Under the pieces are notes generated by a model. The model saw nothing but the letters and a program-made list of their open reading frames with translations. It had not been told where the DNA came from and did not search any database. The position numbers and the translations under genes are program-made. From Plantactinospora soyae (GTDB taxonomy: Bacteria; Actinomycetota; Actinomycetes; Mycobacteriales; Micromonosporaceae), in NCBI RefSeq assembly GCF_014874095.1, contig NZ_JADBEB010000001.1, positions 8,680,001 through 8,744,000 on the forward strand: a DNA stretch of 64,000 bases, written 5' to 3'. Position 1 is the stretch's first letter. Each line of letters opens with the position of its first letter. Shown in pieces: positions 35,922 to 45,023 of this stretch.

Positions 35922-37700
35922 TCAGAAGCTGCTGACCAGTTTCACGAACGCCTCGTCGATCGTGGCGGGGTCGGTGGCGTCGAACGCCTTGCCCGACGAC
36001 ACCTTGGCGATCCGGTTCAGCGTGGCGAAGTCCGACTCCCGGTCGAAGGCGATGCAGAAGACCTTGACCGGGCGGTCCGGGTCCAGGGCGACGTCGGCGA
36101 GCAGCTGGGCCAGGTTGTTGTCCTGGCTGTACTCGTTCTTGCCGTCGGTCAGCACGACGACGGCGTTGATCCGCGCCGGGTCGTACCGTTCGAGCACGTG
36201 CTGGCGGGCGGCCCGGACCGTGGCGTAGAGCGCGGTGCCCCCCTCGACGTGCAGGTCGGCGATCCGGCTGTTGATCCGCTTCTGGTCCAATGCGCCGAGC
36301 CGGACCTCCTCACGGTAGGGGGCGCTGGACCGCTTCGTCTCCGAGGAGAACGACCAGAGTCCGACCCGGTCCTCCGCGTTGAGCAGCGCGAGCCCCTTGG
36401 CCGCCGCTGCCGAGGCGACCTGGAAGCGGGTACGCTCGCCGACCGCCGCCTCCATCGACCCGGAGGTGTCCAGCGCGATCAAAATGTTGGCCTTCTTACG
36501 CAGCGTGCTCCAGCCGTCCAGCATCGCCTCGACCACCATCGGGTCCGGCGGCTCGAAGTAGGTCAGCCCACCGGCGGGCTCGGCGCCGACGCTGGCGAGC
36601 AACCCCGCCGCGGCTCGGCGTTCGTGGTCCCGGAAGCCGAGGCGGGCGAAGCTCTGCTGCTGGTCGTCCTCGGTCAGGAAGGCCAGGAAGTCGGCCGCCG
36701 CCGCGCGCTGCCCTTCGTCGGCGGAGGGCAGCACCACGAACGGGTGGTCCAGGTTGAAGGTGCCCTCCTTCGGATAGACGGCGACCAGCGGGACGTTCGG
36801 CCGGCGGCCCCGCTCCTCGCCCTGCTGTCTGGGGCTCAGTCCCCCCTCGTTGTAGAGGTGGACCAGTTCCTCCTGCATGACGATGGCGCTCATGTCCTCC
36901 GTGCCGGCACCCCCACCGGCGAGATCGGCCTCGGCGAGGTTGCGCAGCAGGTCCACCACGTCGTCGCTGTAGTGCGACACGTTCGCCTCGATCCGCCGGA
37001 CGAACCCGGTCACCTTCGGGTCGGCCAGGTCGGACCGGGTCAGGTCGCTGGACCGGTTCACCGCGGCGTAGTACGTGGCTATGGTCGCCGCCAGCCCGGA
37101 GGTGGAGAGGTTCGGGTTGTCCTTGCCGAAGGTGAAGCGGCCCCACTCGGGCCTGCCGAAGCCCGCCCACCCGTCCCGTCCGGAGAGGCCGAGGACCTCT
37201 CCCCAGCCCAGCGGCCCGCGCCGGCGTACCAGCTCGCCCTTGGGCTGCGGCATCGCGATCACCAACGGGCTGTTCGCGATCGACGGGTACTGGTCCGGGG
37301 TCTGCAACGCCCGTCCGGCGGACCTGTCGAGCAACCGGAGTTGGCCGGTCCACAGGCTCGACGTCGGCAACCAGACCTGCGGCTCCGGCAGGCCGGTGCC
37401 GCTCCAGCCGGCGGCCAGCGCCTCGGTGGCCTTTCCAGAGGTCAGACCGCTGACGTGCACCTGTGCGCAGCCGCCGTCGAACGACCGGTCGCTGCTGTTG
37501 TACCGCTCGGCCAGCTCAACCAGCAACGCCGCCTTCTCCGTCGAGGAGTTGACCTCCAGCTTGGTGGTGCAGTCGGCCCGGCCAGCGTCCGCGTCCCGCT
37601 GCCGGACGAGCACGAACGCGCCGGCGATGACCAGCAACCCGGCAGTGACGGCGGCGGTGTACGGCAACCACTGTCGGGTACGCGGCGGGGCTGGGGCCAT
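35922..37700 (-). CDS. Membrane-anchored substrate-binding/von Willebrand factor A hybrid protein
   Basis: The 592-residue protein has an N-terminal membrane anchor (YTAAVTAGLLVIAGAFVLV, about 14-32) and faces the outside. Residues about 45-370 look like a periplasmic-binding-protein type 2 domain (CTTKLEVNSSTEKAALLVEL, QVWLPTSSLWTGQLRLLD, ADFLAFLTEDDQQQSFARLG). The C-terminal about 190 residues are a VWA domain with a complete metal-ion adhesion site DTSGSM and VVVLTDGKNEYSQD. Such fusions are known in actinomycetes but their ligand is unknown. The gene follows a Ser/Thr kinase gene on the same strand by 84 bases, so the kinase may phosphorylate or report on it. Confidence 0.82.
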   Translation of the reverse strand: MAPAPPRTRQWLPYTAAVTAGLLVIAGAFVLVRQRDADAGRADCTTKLEVNSSTEKAALLVELAERYNSSDRSFDGGCAQVHVSGLTSGKATEALAAGWSGTGLPEPQVWLPTSSLWTGQLRLLDRSAGRALQTPDQYPSIANSPLVIAMPQPKGELVRRRGPLGWGEVLGLSGRDGWAGFGRPEWGRFTFGKDNPNLSTSGLAATIATYYAAVNRSSDLTRSDLADPKVTGFVRRIEANVSHYSDDVVDLLRNLAEADLAGGGAGTEDMSAIVMQEELVHLYNEGGLSPRQQGEERGRRPNVPLVAVYPKEGTFNLDHPFVVLPSADEGQRAAAADFLAFLTEDDQQQSFARLGFRDHERRAAAGLLASVGAEPAGGLTYFEPPDPMVVEAMLDGWSTLRKKANILIALDTSGSMEAAVGERTRFQVASAAAAKGLALLNAEDRVGLWSFSSETKRSSAPYREEVRLGALDQKRINSRIADLHVEGGTALYATVRAARQHVLERYDPARINAVVVLTDGKNEYSQDNNLAQLLADVALDPDRPVKVFCIAFDRESDFATLNRIAKVSSGKAFDATDPATIDEAFVKLVSSF

Positions 37701-37784
37701 CTGGACGTCCTCCTCGGCGGCTACCTGATGGCAGTCAAACTATCGGTGCAGCGCCACCGGCGACGCCGGTCCGGCGCCCACCGG

Positions 37785-39005
37785 TCAGCGGCGGTCGGAC
37801 GAGTCGCCGAGTGCCGTCGCGACCAGCAACCGCACCAGGTAGACCACTACGAAGGCGGCCGCCCCGGTCGCCACGGCCGCGTCCAACGCGCTCGACGCGA
37901 CGTAGCCGGCAGCGGCGCCGACCGAGCCGAGGAAGATCGCGGTCGAGATGCCCCAGGCGTCGACCGACTCACGTCGGAGCCGGCGCCCCCAGCCGCCGTG
38001 GCCCGGTGTGGCCGGCGCGGCGGGCGCACCGGGCGCGAACTCGGAAGCCCGGTACTGCGACGGTGCCACCGACCCGGGACGGGACAACGGCAGCGGCCGG
38101 GTCGGCGGCGCCGCGCCGGCGGTCTCGTTACCCACCTGGAGCACGGTCTCCCGGCGGAGCGGACCGGTGACCCTGGCGTCCTGCCCGAGCAGCCGCATCA
38201 GTACGTTCTCGGCATCCGGCCGGGCCGTCGGATCCTTGGCCAGGCACTGCCGGATCAGCTCGTCCAGGCTTCGCGGCAGCGGTGGTAGGTCGGGCGGCTC
38301 GTTCAGCACCCGGTGCATCACCGCGAAGAGCGAGTCGTTGCCGAAGGGTGGCCGGCCACCGGCAGCGAAGGCGATCGTGGCGGCCCAGGCGAAGACGTCG
38401 CAGGGTGGGCCGACCGAGTCGTTGCGGAACCGCTCCGGCGCCATGTACGCGGTGGTCCCCATCACCCGACTGGTCACCGTCTCGGTGGTGCCCAGGGCGC
38501 GGGCGATGCCGAAGTCGATGACCCGTGGGCCGTCCCGGCCAAGAACCACGTTGTCCGGCTTCAGATCGCAGTGCACGACGTCGGAACGGTGGATCGCGGC
38601 GAGCGCGGTGGCGGTGCCGACGGCGAGCCGGTGCAACGCGTTGCCGGCGACCGGGCCGTGGTCCTGGACCTGCCGGTAGAGGGTGGGGCCCTCGATGAAC
38701 TCGCTGACCACGTAGGGCCGTTCACCGTCCACCTCGGCGAAGAGCACCTGTGCGGTACAGAAGGGGACGACGCGGCGCGCCGCGGCGATCTCCTTCATGA
38801 ACTGCGACCGTGCCCGGGGGTCGCTCAGATCGACATTGATCATCTTGACCGCGACCTGGTCGCCCTGGTCGTCCTCGCCGAGATAGACCACTCCCTGGCC
38901 GCCCGCGCCGAGCCGGCCGACCAGCCGGTACGGGCCGGCGGTGACCGGGTCGTACGTCCACAGTGGCGCCAGCCCCGGCACCGGCGTGCCGGCCAGTCCT
39001 GTCAT
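37785..39005 (-). CDS. Serine/threonine protein kinase with C-terminal membrane helices
   Basis: The 406-residue protein has a Hanks-type kinase domain (about 25-280) with glycine loop GRLGAGGQGVVY, ATP-binding Lys in VAVKMINVD, catalytic loop HCDLKPDN (Cys in place of Arg, a non-RD kinase), DFGIA and MAPERF. A proline-rich linker and two C-terminal hydrophobic segments (about 345-395: AIFLGSVGAAAGYVASSALD, AAFVVVYLVRLLVATAL) would place the C-terminus at the membrane. No extracellular sensor domain is present, so the downstream VWA/binding protein could provide it. ATG at 39005 has GGAG at a good distance upstream. Confidence 0.9.
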   Translation of the reverse strand: MTGLAGTPVPGLAPLWTYDPVTAGPYRLVGRLGAGGQGVVYLGEDDQGDQVAVKMINVDLSDPRARSQFMKEIAAARRVVPFCTAQVLFAEVDGERPYVVSEFIEGPTLYRQVQDHGPVAGNALHRLAVGTATALAAIHRSDVVHCDLKPDNVVLGRDGPRVIDFGIARALGTTETVTSRVMGTTAYMAPERFRNDSVGPPCDVFAWAATIAFAAGGRPPFGNDSLFAVMHRVLNEPPDLPPLPRSLDELIRQCLAKDPTARPDAENVLMRLLGQDARVTGPLRRETVLQVGNETAGAAPPTRPLPLSRPGSVAPSQYRASEFAPGAPAAPATPGHGGWGRRLRRESVDAWGISTAIFLGSVGAAAGYVASSALDAAVATGAAAFVVVYLVRLLVATALGDSSDRR

Positions 39006-39150
39006 CCCGACTCCATCGACGTCGCGTCCGGCCACCCGGCGGCGGAGGACGCGTCCATGGTGCCACGTCGCCGCCGCCAGGCTGACCAGGTAGCCGCATG
39101 CCGGATTCCGCCGGCACGCAGGGCAACGGCGGGTGGAGTCGTGGCGTGAC

Positions 39151-40818
39151 TCAGTCGTCCCGGACGGCGTCCAGGGCCAGCAGGGCGACGTGCAGGGAGA
39201 GACAGTCCTCGACCACGTCCAGGTCGACGGCGAGAATCCGGGAGATCCGGGCCAGCCGTTCGTAGAACGCCGGCCGGGACAGGTGCGTCGCGGCGGCGGC
39301 GGCCGACTTGTTCCGGCCGCTGTCCAGATAGCCGCGCAGCGTACCGAGCAACTGCTCACGGGGATGCTCGGCGTCGTACGCCAGCAGTGGCCCGAGTTCG
39401 CGTTCGACGAAGGTCTGCAACCTCGGCTCGTCCCGCAGCAGGTGCAGCAGGCCGGCGAGCCCGACGTGTGGCAGCCGGTACACCGGCAGGTCCCGTCGAC
39501 CCCGTCGGGCCGCGTCGGCGACCTGCCGGGCCTCGATCAGGGAACGCCGAACCTCCCGTACGGTGTCCACGCCGGATCCGGCGGCCACGATCACCCCGAC
39601 CGGTGCGCCGTACGACCGACCCGCCGTCGGGCCGGCGTCCAGGCGTACCCGGTCCAATGCCGTGGCGAAGTCGGCCAGTGCGCGGTCGACGTCCGCCGCG
39701 TCCCGGAGCGCCAGTACGGCACCGACCGCCTGGTCGTCGAGCGTGCTGGACAGCCCGTTCAGGTCGGCGTTCCGCAGTGCCTGGCTGACCGCCTCCGCGA
39801 GATCGCGCAGTCGGGCCTGGGCCGCCGCCGAACCCGGCTCGTCGGCCCGGTACCGGACCACGACGCCCACCAGATGTCGACGTTCCAGGGCGACCCCGAG
39901 GGCGCGGGCCCGCAGCGCCACCTCGTCGACCGGCCGGGTGTGGTCGAGCAGCGCGGTGAGCAGGCTGCGGTGGATCTGCCGCTCCAGCCCTTCGGCGTCC
40001 CGGCGGATCAGCCGGCCCAGCGCCAGGGTGGAGGCGGCCCGCTCGACCAGGATCGTCAACCGGGTCGGCGGGGTACCCGAGCCCGTCGCCAGTTCCCCGG
40101 CCGGCCACCGCAGCAGCAGCCTCCCCCAGTCCTGTCCCCGGGCACCGACGGTGGTCACCAGCCAGCCCACGTCCGGGTCGTACCCGGTCCGTCCGGTCGA
40201 CCGGATCCGTCGGGAGTGCTGCTCCCACGCCCGGAGCAGCAGTTCGGCGCTTTCCCCCGCCGGGTCGTACGCCAACACCTGCCGGGAGACGTTCTCCAGG
40301 ACCACCGGGCAACCGGCCAGCTCCGCGGCCTGCCGTACCACCTCGGCCGGCTCGGCTCCCTCGACGGACAGTTCGGTGAACCGCTGGTGGATCTCCTCCG
40401 TGGCCCGCAGTTCGGTGAGTTGGGCGTCGACGATCAGCGCGTGCACCGCCTCGGTGATCCGGACGAACGGGGTGACCCGGCGCAGTTCGACCAACGCCAG
40501 GCCCCGCTGCTCGGCCGCCGACGCCATCACCCGGGGCACCACCGTCGGGTAGCGGCGGCCGAGCTCGACCACCAGCCCGGACACCCCGACGTCGGCCAGT
40601 TCACCGATGAACGCCCGGAGCCCCGCGTCGTCGCCGGGCAGCCCGATTCCGGTGGTGAGGACCAGTTCGCCGCCGCTGAGCAGCGCCGCGATGTCGGGTA
40701 CCTCGGCGACGTGCACCCACCGCACCAACCGGTCGAGCCCGCCCGCCCCGGCGACCACCCGAGGTCCACCGTGCCGGACCGGGTCGAGGGCCAACACCTC
40801 ACGCACGGTAGGAAACAC
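39151..40818 (-). CDS. PucR family transcriptional regulator
   Basis: The 555-residue protein has the PucR N-terminal domain (about 5-125: VPDIAALLSGGELVLTTGIG), a central GGDEF-like region and a C-terminal HTH_30 (LLGTLRGYLDSGRNKSAAAA, RPAFYERLARISRIL). In Bacillus PucR activates purine catabolism, and actinomycete homologues regulate diverse catabolic genes. No purine genes are near, so the target is open. Start is GTG at 40818: TACCGT (40826-40831, minus strand) lies seven bases upstream and there is no Shine-Dalgarno sequence, suggesting leaderless translation. It stands alone upstream of the kinase gene on the same strand. Confidence 0.88.
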   Translation of the reverse strand: MFPTVREVLALDPVRHGGPRVVAGAGGLDRLVRWVHVAEVPDIAALLSGGELVLTTGIGLPGDDAGLRAFIGELADVGVSGLVVELGRRYPTVVPRVMASAAEQRGLALVELRRVTPFVRITEAVHALIVDAQLTELRATEEIHQRFTELSVEGAEPAEVVRQAAELAGCPVVLENVSRQVLAYDPAGESAELLLRAWEQHSRRIRSTGRTGYDPDVGWLVTTVGARGQDWGRLLLRWPAGELATGSGTPPTRLTILVERAASTLALGRLIRRDAEGLERQIHRSLLTALLDHTRPVDEVALRARALGVALERRHLVGVVVRYRADEPGSAAAQARLRDLAEAVSQALRNADLNGLSSTLDDQAVGAVLALRDAADVDRALADFATALDRVRLDAGPTAGRSYGAPVGVIVAAGSGVDTVREVRRSLIEARQVADAARRGRRDLPVYRLPHVGLAGLLHLLRDEPRLQTFVERELGPLLAYDAEHPREQLLGTLRGYLDSGRNKSAAAAATHLSRPAFYERLARISRILAVDLDVVEDCLSLHVALLALDAVRDD

Positions 40819-40913
40819 GGACTCGACGGTACCGCCCGGCGACGTGGGCGGCCCCGCGCTCCGGATTCGGAACGGCCACCGGCCGCATCTACCGGGATCG
40901 CAGCACGGGCGCG

Positions 40914-41792
40914 CTACACCGGGTCGTCGCGACCGAGTTCCCAGCAGGCGACGGCCGCCGCAGCCGCGACGTTGAGCGAATCGACACCCCGGCGCATCGG
41001 GATCACCACCCGTACGTCGCTGGCCTTCTGCGCCGCCCCGGTCAACCCGGCACCCTCGGCGCCGAGCAGCAGCGCCGCGCGGGTCCGCTGGGCCGGGTCG
41101 AGCCGCTGGATCGGTACCGCGTCCACCGCCGGGGTGAGCGCGAGCACCGCGAAGCCGGCCGCGCGTACCTCGGCGAGGCCGTCGGGCCAGGGCTCCAGCC
41201 GGGCGTACGGGACCGCGAACACCTCGCCCATGCTGACCCGTACGCTGCGCCGGTAGAGCGGATCCGCGCAGGACGGCGAGAGCAGTACGGCGTCCACGCC
41301 GAGTCCCGCCACGGCTCTGAAAATCGCGCCCAAATTGGTGTGGTTGTTGACGTCCTCCAGGATCACCAGCCGGCGCGCACTGCCGAGCACCTCGGCCACG
41401 CTCGGCAGTTCCCGCCGCTGGAACGACCCGAGTACGCCCCGGTGCACGTGAAAGCCGGTCGTCTGCTCCAGCACGCTGGGACTGGCGGCGTAGACGGGCG
41501 CACCACCGGTGTCCAGGTCGCCGAGCTGGTCGACCCGTTTCGCGTCCACCAGGAACGACCGTGGCCGGTAGCCGGCCCGGACCGCCCGGCGCAACACGAG
41601 TTCCCCCTCGGCGATGAAGAGCCCGTGCGGCGGCTCCCAGCGAGTGCGCAACTCGACGTCGGTGAGCGCCCGGTAGTCGGCGATCCGGGGGTCGCCCGGC
41701 TCGGTGATCTCCTCGATCGCCGCCACCGGTACGGCGCCGGTGGGCTTCCCGACCTCGCCGGGCGGGGGGCTGGGGACTTCTTCGGCGGACAC
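40914..41792 (-). CDS. TrmH family RNA 2'-O-ribose methyltransferase
   Basis: The 292-residue protein is a SPOUT-fold methyltransferase with an N-terminal substrate-binding domain (about 30-115: RWEPPHGLFIAEGELVLRRA) and the three SpoU motifs: NLGAIFRAVAGLGVDAVLL, ALLLGAEGAGL and IPMRRGVDSLNVAAAAAVA. The knotted cofactor site is therefore intact and it should methylate ribose in tRNA or 23S rRNA with S-adenosylmethionine. The target nucleotide is unknown. A GTG start at 41792 with GGGGGAG about ten bases upstream is used. Confidence 0.9.
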   Translation of the reverse strand: MSAEEVPSPPPGEVGKPTGAVPVAAIEEITEPGDPRIADYRALTDVELRTRWEPPHGLFIAEGELVLRRAVRAGYRPRSFLVDAKRVDQLGDLDTGGAPVYAASPSVLEQTTGFHVHRGVLGSFQRRELPSVAEVLGSARRLVILEDVNNHTNLGAIFRAVAGLGVDAVLLSPSCADPLYRRSVRVSMGEVFAVPYARLEPWPDGLAEVRAAGFAVLALTPAVDAVPIQRLDPAQRTRAALLLGAEGAGLTGAAQKASDVRVVIPMRRGVDSLNVAAAAAVACWELGRDDPV

Positions 41793-41850
41793 GGCGCCGA
41801 TTCTCCCCCGCGCCGGTCCGGGCCCCGGTCAGGAGGGTGCCGAGCCCTCA

Positions 41851-41898
41851 GGTAGGCAATTTCCTACCCTTGACTGGTAGGGCATCGCCTACCTATCC
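41851..41898 (+). promoter_or_regulatory. Promoter with two identical GGTAGG-N6-CCTACC operators
   Basis: Perfect dyads GGTAGG-N6-CCTACC occur at 41851-41868 and 41876-41893, centres 25 bp apart. The -35 box TTGACT (41870-41875) lies between them and the -10 box CTATCC (41893-41898) follows the second at a 17-bp spacing. This is the expected layout for repression by the ArsR-type regulator encoded just downstream. Confidence 0.75.
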
Positions 41899-41906
41899 TT
41901 CCCGGT

Positions 41907-41954
41907 ATGGCGATCACAAAGATCCAACTACAGGCCACCGCCGCCCGTGGCTGA
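41907..41954 (+). CDS. 15-codon upstream ORF (possible leader peptide)
   Basis: ATG at 41907 begins MAITKIQLQATAARG and its TGA overlaps the first codons of the ArsR gene. The predicted transcript start lies within a few bases of this ATG, so it could be translated leaderless, and the regulator's GTG without a strong Shine-Dalgarno sequence could be reached by coupling. Translation is not shown. Confidence 0.35.
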   Translation: MAITKIQLQATAARG

Positions 41955-42288
41955 CGTCGACGTCTTCGCCGCGTTGGCCAGCCCGACCCGGCGACAACTG
42001 CTCGGCCTGCTCCTGGACCGGGGCGCCCGTCCGGTCCAGGAGTTGGCCGAACACTTCGACATGCGCCGACCGAGCCTGTCGGAACACCTCCGGGTGCTCA
42101 AGGACGCCGGTCTGGTGGTCGAACGCCGGGCCGGCCGGCAACGGCTGTACTCGCTGCGCCCGGAGCCGCTGCGGGACCTGTCCGAGTGGCTCACCCCGTA
42201 CGAGCGGTTCTGGCGGGAGAAGCTGTCCGGCCTGCGCGACCTGCTCGACGCGGAGGACGACCAGGAGACGGAGAACCATGATGACTGA
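41947..42288 (+). CDS. ArsR family transcriptional regulator
   Basis: The 113-residue winged-helix protein reads FAALASPTRRQLLGLLL, FDMRRPSLSEHLRVLKDAGL and VERRAGRQRLYSL, typical of ArsR/SmtB-like regulators that are paired with AHSA1/SRPBCC genes. No metal-binding Cys or His cluster is visible, so it is likely not a metal sensor. It probably binds the two palindromes in front of it. The only in-frame start is GTG at 41947. The gene overlaps the next one by 11 bases. Confidence 0.9.
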   Translation: MADVDVFAALASPTRRQLLGLLLDRGARPVQELAEHFDMRRPSLSEHLRVLKDAGLVVERRAGRQRLYSLRPEPLRDLSEWLTPYERFWREKLSGLRDLLDAEDDQETENHDD

Positions 42289-42727
42289 CGTCGGTGTGAT
42301 CAGAGCAGGACAGTTCCTTCCCCAGCCACCGGTACGCGTCTGGCACGCCCTCACCGACGCCGAACTGCTGGCACGCTGGTTCATGCCCAACGACTTCAAG
42401 CCGGTACTGGGACACCGGTTCACGTTCCAGGCCAAGCCCCGGCCCGAGCAGAACTTCGACGGTGTCGTGCACTGCGAGGTCCTGGAACTCACTCCGGAGC
42501 GCCTGCTCCGGTTCGCCTGGCGCGGTGGGCACCTCGACACCACCGTGACCTGGACGTTGACACCCGAGGGGCGCGGCACCCGGCTGGTGGTCGAGCACGC
42601 GGGATTCGATCCCGACGACCCGGACCAGCGGTTGGCTTTCAAGATCATGGGTGGCGGTTGGCGGTCACACGTCCTGCGCGGTCTGGCGGACCTGCTCGCC
42701 GCGCAGGACGAACCGTCGGACCGGTGA
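42278..42727 (+). CDS. SRPBCC/AHSA1 domain protein
   Basis: The 149-residue protein is a START-like ligand-binding fold of the AHSA1 type: VRVWHALTDAELLARWFMP, HCEVLELTPERLLRFAWRG, TWTLTPEGRGTRLVVEHAGF and HVLRGLADLLA. Such proteins bind small hydrophobic molecules and are very commonly encoded after an ArsR gene, as here with an 11-base overlap. GGAG lies six bases before the ATG at 42278. The ligand is unknown. Confidence 0.88.
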   Translation: MMTDVGVIRAGQFLPQPPVRVWHALTDAELLARWFMPNDFKPVLGHRFTFQAKPRPEQNFDGVVHCEVLELTPERLLRFAWRGGHLDTTVTWTLTPEGRGTRLVVEHAGFDPDDPDQRLAFKIMGGGWRSHVLRGLADLLAAQDEPSDR

Positions 42728-42760
42728 GCCCGGTTCGCGGAGCGAGGTGTCGCTGTCCAC

Positions 42761-43603
42761 TCAGGACGGAGCGGGCTCGGGTGGTGCGGTCGGGAGCAGC
42801 CCGCCATGGCCGGGCACGACACCGCCACCGGCAGGTACGACCCCACCGCCGGATACGACCGCGGCGACCGCGCTGGCCGTACTCGCCCGGGTCAGGGTGG
42901 CCCGGCCGACCGGCGGCACCAGTCGGCCCGCCCGCCAGGCCACGCCGATCCCGGCGGCGAGCACGAACATCGCGCCGAGGCTGTGCAGCGCGGCGACCAG
43001 CAGCCCGCCGACGCCGAGCAACGGAGCCGCGATCATCAACAGCGTGCCGTCGGCCCTACTGAAGACACCGGAGCGGAACACCGCGAGACCGGTCAGCCAC
43101 CAGCCGAGCGAGTAGAGCACTCCACCACTGATCGCGATGACCCGGCCCGCCGTACCGAACGCCGCCGTGTCGTCCGGCAGTCCACCGAACGGCAGCAGCA
43201 GCATCGTCCCGGCGATCGCGACCAGCAGCCCCGCGGCCGCGATCGCCCGGCTCCGGGCGGCGACCAGCAGGCTGGCCACGGCCATCAACCCGAGCAGGCC
43301 GAGCCAGAGCGCCCCGATCCAGCCGAGCAGGTGGGCCGGGCGCTGCTGGGTGAGAAAGGGCGCCGAACCGGATCCGACCAGGGTCACCGAACCGTAGACA
43401 ATGGCGTAACCGGGTAGCACCCAGACGGCGGCGCGGGCGGACCGGCGCAGCGACCAGGCCCAGGTGGCATCGCTCGCCGGCTGCTCCGTGCGGCGCTCGA
43501 CGACGAACGGCAACAGGGCGAAACCGCCGTACGGCCAGCGCCCCGAGACCGGATCGGCGGTCTGGCCGACGACAGGTCCGGAGCGGAGGGAAGTGTCGGG
43601 CAC
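42761..43603 (-). CDS. Hypothetical polytopic membrane protein
   Basis: I do not recognise this 280-residue protein. It has a soluble N-terminus of about 45 residues, six or seven hydrophobic segments (for example AVWVLPGYAIVYGSVTLVG, GLLVAIAGTMLLLPFGG, AISGGVLYSLGWWLTGLAVF) and a C-terminus rich in Gly, Val and Pro (VVSGGGVVPAGGGVVPGHGG). GTG at 43603 is the best start, but no clear Shine-Dalgarno sequence precedes it. It is convergent with the ArsR/AHSA1 pair. Structure prediction might place it among integral membrane carriers or sensors. Confidence 0.7.
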   Translation of the reverse strand: MPDTSLRSGPVVGQTADPVSGRWPYGGFALLPFVVERRTEQPASDATWAWSLRRSARAAVWVLPGYAIVYGSVTLVGSGSAPFLTQQRPAHLLGWIGALWLGLLGLMAVASLLVAARSRAIAAAGLLVAIAGTMLLLPFGGLPDDTAAFGTAGRVIAISGGVLYSLGWWLTGLAVFRSGVFSRADGTLLMIAAPLLGVGGLLVAALHSLGAMFVLAAGIGVAWRAGRLVPPVGRATLTRASTASAVAAVVSGGGVVPAGGGVVPGHGGLLPTAPPEPAPS

Positions 43604-43898
43604 GGGTCCACTGTCACCGATAGCCCGGTTTGATGAGTTCGTTCGCTTTGACGGGTACGCACCTTTTGCTGGTACGAGGTGGTACCTGGGGTCCGAGGGG
43701 TGGGTTTCCGAATTTGAGGGGTGGATCACACGCCGTCACCTCGCTCCACGTGCCGCACGGGTGGGCGCGGGCGCATCCGCTCCGGCACCCCGCTCCTGGT
43801 CACCACCCGTCGCTAGGACCGATCGTGTCAGGTGCCGGGGTGCCGCGCGGACGCTTTCGCGAATCAGCCGTCGGAGCACGGGCGAAAGGCCCGAAGGC
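43604..43898. other. 295-bp intergenic region
   Basis: It separates the membrane-protein gene from the 3' end of the SPFH gene. The part near 43620-43730 is less GC-rich than the neighbouring genes. I see no gene, RNA or repeat; it should hold the minus-strand promoter. Confidence 0.5.
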
Positions 43899-45023
43899 TC
43901 AGGCGCGCTCCTCCCGCTTATCCACAGTGGAGTCGTCGACCAGGCTGGCCGGCGAGACCGGCTCGGGCGCCGGCAACTCCGGGCTGCTGGCAACGGGCCG
44001 GGACGTCACCTGCGCTTCGGCGGCGCGTACCTCTTCGTTGACCTGCCGGGCCGCCTCGGCCGCGGCCTCCGCCGCCTCGGCTGCCTCCCGCTCGACCGCA
44101 CCGGAGTCGACCGCCGCCCTCGGTACGTCGCCGACCATCTGGCTCAAACCGCCCAGCGCGCCGCCGATCCCCTCGAGTGCCTTGTTCAGCTCGGCCGGCA
44201 CGATCCAGACCTTGTTCGCGCTGCCGTTGGCGATCTGCGGCAGCGCCTGGAGGTACTGGTAGGCCAGCACCTTCTGGCTCGGGTTGGCCTGGTGGATCGC
44301 GTCGAAGACCGTCCGGATCGCCTTGGCCTGACCCTCCGCCTCCAGGATCCGGGCCTGCCGGTCACCGTCGGCGCGGAGCACCGCGGCCTGCTTGTCGCCC
44401 TCCGCGGTGAGGATCTGCGACTGCTTCTGCCCCTCCGCGTTCAGGATCGCGGCCCGGCGGTCCCGCTCGGCGCGCATCTGCTTCTCCATCGAGTCGCGGA
44501 TGCTCGCCGGCGGCTCGATGGCCTTGATCTCCACCCGCGTCACCTTGATGCCCCAGCGTCCGGTGGTCTCGTCGAGCACGCCGGACAGGTGCCGGTTGAT
44601 CTGGTCCCGGCTGGTCAGCGCCCGCTCCAGGTCGAGCGAGCCGATCACGTTACGCAGGGTCGTGACCGTCAACTGCTCGATGGCCTGGAGGAAGTTGGAG
44701 ATCTCGTAGGTGGCCTTCACCGCGTCGGCGACCTTGAAGTACAGCACCGTGTCGATCGAGACACCCAGGTTGTCCGAGGTGATCACCGGCTGGGGCGGGA
44801 AGCTGACCACCTGCTCCCGCATGTCGACCTTGGTCCGTACCGCGTCGATGAACGGCACCAGGAGGTTGAGGCCGGGGTGCAGCGTGCGCTTGTACTTACC
44901 GAGCCGCTCCACCACGTCCTGGCGCTGCTGCGGAACGATCCGGACAGCCCTGATCAGAGTGACCACCACGATCAGGGCCACGGCGGCCAACAGTAGACCG
45001 ACCACAGTTTCCACGCTGCTCAC
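43899..45023 (-). CDS. SPFH/Band 7 (stomatin/prohibitin-like) membrane protein
   Basis: The 374-residue protein starts with a membrane hairpin (about 3-25) and an SPFH domain (about 25-190: VPQQRQDVVERLGKYKRTL, PGLNLLVPFIDAVRTKVDMR, LTVTTLRNVIGSLDLERAL), then a long helical coiled coil with repeated EGQKQSQILTAEGDKQAAVL and an acidic/alanine-rich tail. It resembles QmcA and mycobacterial Rv1488 and forms oligomers that organise membrane microdomains. Its ATG overlaps the NfeD stop by four bases. NfeD plus SPFH is a known conserved pair. Confidence 0.93.
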   Translation of the reverse strand: MSSVETVVGLLLAAVALIVVVTLIRAVRIVPQQRQDVVERLGKYKRTLHPGLNLLVPFIDAVRTKVDMREQVVSFPPQPVITSDNLGVSIDTVLYFKVADAVKATYEISNFLQAIEQLTVTTLRNVIGSLDLERALTSRDQINRHLSGVLDETTGRWGIKVTRVEIKAIEPPASIRDSMEKQMRAERDRRAAILNAEGQKQSQILTAEGDKQAAVLRADGDRQARILEAEGQAKAIRTVFDAIHQANPSQKVLAYQYLQALPQIANGSANKVWIVPAELNKALEGIGGALGGLSQMVGDVPRAAVDSGAVEREAAEAAEAAAEAARQVNEEVRAAEAQVTSRPVASSPELPAPEPVSPASLVDDSTVDKREERA

